Source: Clostridium sp. UBA5530 (GTDB taxonomy: Bacteria > Bacillota > Clostridia > Clostridiales > Clostridiaceae). Taken from it: DNA of 12,125 nucleotides. Location: the NCBI GenBank assembly GCA_002423705.1, contig DINW01000088.1:14713-26837 (forward strand), given 5' to 3'. Below the pieces are notes generated by a model, which searched no databases, was not told the origin of the DNA, and saw only the letters and a list, made by a program, of their open reading frames with translations. Of the stretch, positions 7,232 to 12,125 are shown piece by piece. Made by a program: the position numbers and the translations under genes. The stretch's first letter is position 1. Every line of letters starts with the position of its first letter.

Positions 7232-7237
7232 AAAACT

Positions 7238-8671
7238 ATGAAAAATAAGAAAAATGGCATGGGAAAATCAATGTCATATGCAATTTTTAATTTATTAGGA
7301 TATTTTGTTTCTATAATCTCTTTACCCATACTCACTAATTTGTTTAATCAAAATGATTTTGGTGTTATCACTACCATAGAAGCAAATATAGCTCTATTAA
7401 TTTCTTTATTTTTACTTGGAATACCTCAATCTTATATAAGATTTTATAATAAATATAAGGTTAAGGATGAACTGGATAAATTTAATTATAACGTATTTGT
7501 GTTATTAATAGCTGTATTTATTCTTAACTTTCTTATTAGTTTTGCTACCTTTAATTATTTAAATAAAGAAGCTCGCAACTTAACTTGGCTGTTAGCACTA
7601 ATTGTTGCTTTTTCTGTAGCAGTTCAACAGCTTAGTTCAGTCCTTAGAGCAAAGGAGAAAACTTTTTTGCATGCCATGATTTTAGGAGTGAACAACGTAT
7701 TAGGCTACGGATTGCCTATACTCTTTGTGTGGCTGTTGGGAACCAGTACTTCCAACTATTTTATATCTAAGCTATTGGTACCGTTGATAATAATAATATT
7801 TATTGTTTTTATTATCAGGAAAGATATGCATATAGCTGAATTTGATATGGATATAATAAAAGAAATTTTAAAGTTTGGAGTACCCCTAATTCTAGTAAGC
7901 ATAGGTACCACTATTTTTGGAAGTGGAGATAGGTTAATCATAAAGATGCTGTTAGGAAATGAAAGTGTTGCCGTATATTCAGTGGCATCTAAGATAACTC
8001 ATGCAATACAACAAGTGATAATATTCCCTATAAATATGGTCCTATTCCCCATGTATATAAGGATATGGGAGGAGCAGGGGAAGAAAGCTACAGAGGAAGT
8101 ATTATCTAAATGGATGACTTTATATTGTTTCATCGCTGCAGCTATAATACTTGGATCCTTTTCAATAAGAGAAGAATTGATAGTCTTACTATCTAACAAG
8201 GAGTACTTAGACGGAGCTATACTAATTCCTATGTTATGCGGAGGATTTCTTATATATGGATGCTACTATTTTGTATCAGCTGGTTTCTTTGTGAAGAACA
8301 AAACCTTGAAGCTTGGGGTAATAATGACCTTCTGTAGTATTTTAAATTTAGGATTAGACTATATAGGGGCTAAGCTGTGGGGCATAAATGGAGTAGCTTT
8401 AGCTACTGCAATATGTTATGTTCTGTTTTTGGTAATTTCTTATTATGCAAGCAAAGACATTGTAACTGCAAAAATCAGGGTAAAAATTATAATAAAATTT
8501 GTAATAACAGCTTTGATTATGTCAATGGTGTTATCCATAATACCTAATTTTAACAGTAATATAGTAAGTTTAATAATAAAGATGTTAATAGGAGCCACAG
8601 TATACTTGCTCCTAAATATAAAATACGTAAAATATATTATAAAAAACTCAGGAGAAGAATATGGTAGATAA
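7238..8671 (+). CDS. Wzx-type oligosaccharide flippase
   Basis: A polytopic membrane protein of 477 residues, the usual size of Wzx/MVF-type flippases, with about 12-14 hydrophobic segments separated by short basic loops. It would move the undecaprenyl-linked repeat unit from the cytoplasmic to the outer face of the membrane. The N-terminus is characteristic of the polysaccharide export family: a basic lead, then SMSYAIFNLLGYFVSIISLPILTNLF and NQNDFGVIT. Conserved features also include the PQSYIRFYNKYK loop, a mid-protein FGVPLILVSIG segment and GDRLIIKMLLG. The C-terminus ends in basic residues. It overlaps the next gene by 11 bases. No function other than lipid-linked sugar export is likely. 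Wzx proteins vary too much for the sugar to be read from the sequence. Confidence 0.93.
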   Translation: MKNKKNGMGKSMSYAIFNLLGYFVSIISLPILTNLFNQNDFGVITTIEANIALLISLFLLGIPQSYIRFYNKYKVKDELDKFNYNVFVLLIAVFILNFLISFATFNYLNKEARNLTWLLALIVAFSVAVQQLSSVLRAKEKTFLHAMILGVNNVLGYGLPILFVWLLGTSTSNYFISKLLVPLIIIIFIVFIIRKDMHIAEFDMDIIKEILKFGVPLILVSIGTTIFGSGDRLIIKMLLGNESVAVYSVASKITHAIQQVIIFPINMVLFPMYIRIWEEQGKKATEEVLSKWMTLYCFIAAAIILGSFSIREELIVLLSNKEYLDGAILIPMLCGGFLIYGCYYFVSAGFFVKNKTLKLGVIMTFCSILNLGLDYIGAKLWGINGVALATAICYVLFLVISYYASKDIVTAKIRVKIIIKFVITALIMSMVLSIIPNFNSNIVSLIIKMLIGATVYLLLNIKYVKYIIKNSGEEYGR

Positions 8672-9764
8672 GTACAAGGATATAGTAGAGGCAATGATAA
8701 ATGCTACGATTAGGAAGGGCAGAATTACAGGACTGGATCAATACTGTCAAAGCGAAGAAGAATACCCTGAATGTTATGCTAAATTCATAATGACTTTATA
8801 TTATAAATACAAATTAACAGAGAATAAGTACTACTATGAATTAGCAAAAAAATACTTGGAATATATGATTCAGTTGAAAAATCAACACAATAATTATGTG
8901 TTTTGGGGATTACCTTTTAACTGGGGAGCTACATCCAATAAAGATGGATTCTTGCTTACCACCAGCTTTTGTATAAAAGCTATGTATTTATGGTATAAAG
9001 AAGGAATAATTGAGCATTTAGAGATTCTAAAAAACAGTATACATTGGTGCTTTACTTTGATATGTGATGATGAGAATAATTTAACCAAAGGATTTTGCTA
9101 TTCTCCAAACTTACAAGAAAACATTTATAATGCTACTGCCATAGCCTGTGGCATACTTTCAATGTGTAAGGAACTCTTAAGTGAGGAGGAAAAAGCTCTT
9201 TTGTACCAAGTGGCTATAGGAATAGAACAGTGTGAAAAAAATGGATATTGGAACTATTCCTTTCATAAGGAGGACGTTGACCTTTTACATCAATGCTATA
9301 TATCCGAGGGAATGTTTGATTATGGATATATGAATAGGGATGAAGAGGCAATAAAAACAGCTATTTCTGGAGTTGATTTTACGATAAAGGAAAAAAACTT
9401 CATAAAAATAGAGAGATACTTATTTAAGTTCAGAGACAAAGAGAATTTAAAGACTAAGATTAAGTATATGATTTTAAGGATACTTTATAAAGGAAATTTT
9501 CAACAACATAGATTTGAAAAACCTAGAGCATGGAGTTATGGAGCTTATGTAAGAACCTTGGCTGAAAGTTACTATTTTTCAAAAGATGAAAAGTACTTAT
9601 TAAAGTTAAATGAAGTATTGGATCATGTTTTTCTCAATATAGTTAAAGATGAAAAGGTAATGTTTAAAGAAGAAAGCCAACATGTATATGTTAGAAACAC
9701 ATACCACCTTATTGAAGCACTAACACTGATGGAATATATTCTTAAAAAGGGGACATTAGTATGA
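8661..9764 (+). CDS. Unrecognised helical-repeat protein, possibly (alpha/alpha) toroid
   Basis: I do not recognise a named family for this 367-residue protein. It has no signal peptide or membrane segment and appears almost entirely helical. Aromatic-rich helix pairs recur about every 50 residues, for example around ECYAKFIMTLYYKYKLTENKYYYELAKKYLEYM (37-69), FLLTTSFCIKAMYLWYKEG (97-115) and YGAYVRTLAESYYFSKDEKYLLK (293-315). Loops carry FWGLPFNWGATSNKDG (81-96), YWNYSFHKEDVDLLHQCYISEGMFDYG (196-222) and EKPRAWSYG (286-294). The pattern resembles (alpha/alpha)6-barrel proteins such as six-hairpin glycosidases, lyases and uronyl epimerases. AGGAG stands six bases before the ATG. It overlaps Wzx by 11 bases and Wzy by 4, so it belongs to the pathway. 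A cytoplasmic sugar-modifying or binding role is inferred; the catalytic residues are not identified. Confidence 0.82.
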   Translation: MVDKYKDIVEAMINATIRKGRITGLDQYCQSEEEYPECYAKFIMTLYYKYKLTENKYYYELAKKYLEYMIQLKNQHNNYVFWGLPFNWGATSNKDGFLLTTSFCIKAMYLWYKEGIIEHLEILKNSIHWCFTLICDDENNLTKGFCYSPNLQENIYNATAIACGILSMCKELLSEEEKALLYQVAIGIEQCEKNGYWNYSFHKEDVDLLHQCYISEGMFDYGYMNRDEEAIKTAISGVDFTIKEKNFIKIERYLFKFRDKENLKTKIKYMILRILYKGNFQQHRFEKPRAWSYGAYVRTLAESYYFSKDEKYLLKLNEVLDHVFLNIVKDEKVMFKEESQHVYVRNTYHLIEALTLMEYILKKGTLV

Positions 9765-10987
9765 TAAATTGTTTTTTAGTGATTTTAATACTATCTACCA
9801 TAGGTGAATTTTTGCCAATACCTATATTGGAAATAAATCAATTAAGTATCCTTTTGATGATACCTTATGTTTATAGGAAGGGATATAAAAATTCCTCAAG
9901 TAATAAATTAAGAAAAAATCTTGTAATTATAACATCAGTATTGTTTATTTATATAGCTATTCAAGGGCTGTTTATGACCTATGATTTTGATATATATATG
10001 AGAACAATGAAGAATTACATGATAAGCTTTATATTTATCATAATGACAATCAGTTTAAGTTTTAAGGATTATATGGAAATTTTAAAAAAGTATTGCATCT
10101 TTGGAAGTATATTTTTCTTCATAGAATATGTATTAAATGCTTTTAAAGTTACTGTTATTTACAACATATTATTTCAACCTCCTTTTCAAGGGGTAAGAAC
10201 TATGGCTAATTTTTTAAGTCCAAACTCCTATGGAACTATTTTGAGCCTTTTAATTATATTAAATTTATATCTATTCATTAAAGAAAGAAAGAAGTTTAAT
10301 TTGATATTTTCTATTGGATTAATTATGCCTTTGATATCAACAGCATCCAAAAGTGGATTGATAATACTTGTAGTTGGCATTATATCCTTCATGTTCTTTA
10401 ACTTTAATCTTAAGATGAAGCTAGTAACTTTTATAACTACCATATTAGGGCTATTTTATGTGATGTCTGATTATTTTATAGCTTTGTTATATAAATTTAA
10501 TTCTATATACTTTGTAACCAGAATAAGAAAATATCTAGAGGCTGGCAGTGTACTGGGAGGCAGAGGTGTTGAATATGGAAAAATATTTAAGGTATACAAG
10601 GATTCTTGGATTACAGGATTAGGCTTTGGAAATGTGGGAAGTGAAAGTCATTTCTATATAGCCATGAGCTCTCTTCATAATGAATATTTGAGATTTTTTA
10701 TAGAGGGTGGAATTGTAGGAGGAATACTTTTTACCTGCATAATTGGTATATTAATTTTTGCTGCTGTTAAACTGTTCTTAAATAAAGACATATTAAAGTT
10801 AGAAAAAGCATTGATTATATCTTTTTTACTTATGTTTTTAATGGCAGAATTCCAATATAACTTTTTTAATGCTCCAAGAGAGTCTATAGTGTTGATATTC
10901 TTTGCTTTTGGAGTAATAAATTGCTACTGCAATTATTTTGAGAATACAAAAGATAAGTTTGAATTTAAACTAATGAGAGGAAGGTAA
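9761..10987 (+). CDS. Wzy-type O-antigen/polysaccharide polymerase
   Basis: A 408-residue polytopic membrane protein with about 10-12 hydrophobic segments and a large loop late in the sequence, as in Wzy/WaaL-type proteins. It would join flipped repeat units into polymer at the outer membrane face. Recognisable points are ANFLSPNSYGTILSLLI (149-165) and ISTASKSGLIILVVG (192-206), the usual 't-x-SR/KSG' turn. The catalytic loop comprises LGGRGVEYGKIFKVYKDSWITGLGFGN (265-291) and SSLHNEYLRFFIEGGIVGG (303-321). Its conserved Arg and HN are typical of the Wzy_C region. It starts within an ATGA overlap behind an AGGGG site about eight bases upstream. An O-antigen ligase is the main alternative, but the Wzx next door and the Gram-positive setting favour polymerase. 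Confidence 0.9.
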   Translation: MINCFLVILILSTIGEFLPIPILEINQLSILLMIPYVYRKGYKNSSSNKLRKNLVIITSVLFIYIAIQGLFMTYDFDIYMRTMKNYMISFIFIIMTISLSFKDYMEILKKYCIFGSIFFFIEYVLNAFKVTVIYNILFQPPFQGVRTMANFLSPNSYGTILSLLIILNLYLFIKERKKFNLIFSIGLIMPLISTASKSGLIILVVGIISFMFFNFNLKMKLVTFITTILGLFYVMSDYFIALLYKFNSIYFVTRIRKYLEAGSVLGGRGVEYGKIFKVYKDSWITGLGFGNVGSESHFYIAMSSLHNEYLRFFIEGGIVGGILFTCIIGILIFAAVKLFLNKDILKLEKALIISFLLMFLMAEFQYNFFNAPRESIVLIFFAFGVINCYCNYFENTKDKFEFKLMRGR

Positions 10988-10994
10988 TTAACAT

Positions 10995-12125
10995 ATGAAA
11001 AATACATTACTTGAGAAAATTAAAAGCAAGGAAATAATAGTAGGGGTAGTAGGTCTGGGGTATGTAGGATTACCCCTTGCTGTAGAAAAAGCAAAGGCTG
11101 GGTATAAAACTATAGGATTTGATGTGCAAGATTCAAAGGTGGAAATGGTGAACAAGGGAATTAACTATATCGGAGATGTAGTTGATCATGATTTGAAAAC
11201 ATTAGTAGAAGATGGAACCCTTTCAGCTACTACAGATTTTTCCTTTGTAAAAGATGTAGATTTTATTGCTATATGTGTTCCTACTCCTCTTGATGAGTAT
11301 CAGCAACCAGATATAAGCTATGTCAAAGCATCAACAGAAGCCATAGCTAAGTATCTTAAAAAGGGAACCATGGTGGTTTTGGAGTCAACAACCTATCCAG
11401 GAACTACAGAAGAGTTGATCAAGCCTATTTTGGAACAGGGATCAGGGTTAAAATGTAATGAAGATTTTTATCTTGGATTTTCACCAGAGCGTGTAGACCC
11501 AGGTAATGTTATATATAAGACAAAGAACACTCCTAAGGTTATAGGTGCCATTGGCAAAGAGGCTACAGAGGTTATAGCAACCATGTATAGAGAGGTTTTA
11601 GAGGGTGATGTTCATGAAGTTTCTTCCCCAGCTGTAGCAGAAATGGAGAAAATCTTAGAAAATACTTACAGAAACATAAACATAGGATTAGTAAATGAAC
11701 TAGCTATATTGTGTAACAAAATGGGCATAAGTATTTGGGAAGTTGTAGATGCAGCTAAAACTAAGCCTTATGGGTTTCAAGCTTTCTATCCTGGGCCAGG
11801 TCTTGGAGGTCACTGTATACCTCTTGATCCATACTATTTATCATGGAAAGCTAGAGAATATGGATTTCATACATCGATGATTGAGGCTTCTGGAATGATA
11901 AATGATCGTATGCCAGAATATTGTATGGAAAGAAGTAGCAAGATTCTTAACAGATTTAAAAAAGCATTAAATGGATCCAAAATTCTTTTGCTTGGAGTTG
12001 CTTATAAGCAAGATATAGATGATTATAGAGAAAGTCCGGCACTAAAGGTTATAGATGTGTTAAAAAGAGAAGGGGCAGAAGTTACCTTTTATGACCCTTG
12101 GGTAAAAGAATATAAGCATAATGGA
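10995..12125 (+). CDS. UDP-HexNAc 6-dehydrogenase, WbpA-like (3' partial)
   Basis: Nucleotide-sugar dehydrogenase of the UDP-Glc/GDP-Man dehydrogenase superfamily, which oxidises C6 of a UDP-sugar twice with NAD+ to the uronic acid. The frame stays open to the end of the window: 377 residues of a usual 420-440. The N-terminal Rossmann motif is VVGLGYVGLPLAVE (18-31), followed by CVPTPLDEYQQPD (94-106) and ESTTYPGTTEE (130-140). The substrate region has FSPERVDPGN (162-171), which favours the WbpA type (UDP-GlcNAc) over UDP-glucose dehydrogenase. K219 and N223 fall in EMEKILENTYRNINI. The catalytic cysteine is C274 in GPGLGGHCIPLDPYYLSWKA. LLGVAYKQDIDDYRESPA (332-349) starts the third domain. 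The start has AGGAAGG 10 bases upstream. A WecC-like UDP-ManNAc enzyme is the chief alternative. Confidence 0.92.
   Translation, partial: MKNTLLEKIKSKEIIVGVVGLGYVGLPLAVEKAKAGYKTIGFDVQDSKVEMVNKGINYIGDVVDHDLKTLVEDGTLSATTDFSFVKDVDFIAICVPTPLDEYQQPDISYVKASTEAIAKYLKKGTMVVLESTTYPGTTEELIKPILEQGSGLKCNEDFYLGFSPERVDPGNVIYKTKNTPKVIGAIGKEATEVIATMYREVLEGDVHEVSSPAVAEMEKILENTYRNINIGLVNELAILCNKMGISIWEVVDAAKTKPYGFQAFYPGPGLGGHCIPLDPYYLSWKAREYGFHTSMIEASGMINDRMPEYCMERSSKILNRFKKALNGSKILLLGVAYKQDIDDYRESPALKVIDVLKREGAEVTFYDPWVKEYKHNG

Overview
The window looks like part of a low-GC Gram-positive (Firmicutes, most likely clostridial) chromosome. Codon use is strongly A/T-rich (ATA and AGA are frequent), Shine-Dalgarno sites are strong (GGAGGA, AAAGGAG, AGGAG), and the PglE/EpsN- and EpsD-like proteins resemble those of Bacillus/Clostridium exopolysaccharide loci. 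This assignment is an inference; there is no rRNA or housekeeping marker in the window.

The whole window is one plus-strand gene cluster for a cell-surface polysaccharide of the Wzx/Wzy type. It has eleven coding regions, all on the same strand. The first is cut by the left edge and the last by the right edge. The largest gap between genes is 43 bases, and no terminator, internal promoter, RNA gene, mobile element or CRISPR was seen.

Layout. (1) Bases 1-1229: a PglE/EpsN-like sugar aminotransferase followed by a PglC/EpsL-like phosphoglycosyl transferase. Together they suggest that the repeat unit starts with a diNAcBac-type or related 4-amino sugar on undecaprenyl phosphate. (2) Bases 1219-3625: three genes joined by long overlaps (11, 16 and 10 bases): a GNAT acyltransferase, a short and divergent DegT-type PLP protein, and a FemAB/BioF2-like acyltransferase. 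This is the least ordinary part of the locus and could make and attach an N-acyl or amino-acid-like decoration. (3) Bases 3669-7229: three GT4-fold glycosyltransferases that would extend the lipid-linked unit. (4) Bases 7238-10987: the Wzx flippase, an unrecognised helical-repeat protein, and the Wzy polymerase. (5) From base 10995: a WbpA-like UDP-HexNAc 6-dehydrogenase, which points to an acetamido-uronic acid in the polymer.

Working model (inference): the primer sugar is made and loaded on the membrane carrier, three glycosyltransferases extend it, one or more sugars are N-acylated, Wzx flips the unit and Wzy polymerises it outside. Most genes overlap or abut, so translational coupling is likely throughout. 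Three start codons (the GNAT at 1219, the first GT4 at 3669 and Wzx at 7238) were placed downstream of the longest possible reading frame because only the internal ATG has a well-spaced Shine-Dalgarno site.
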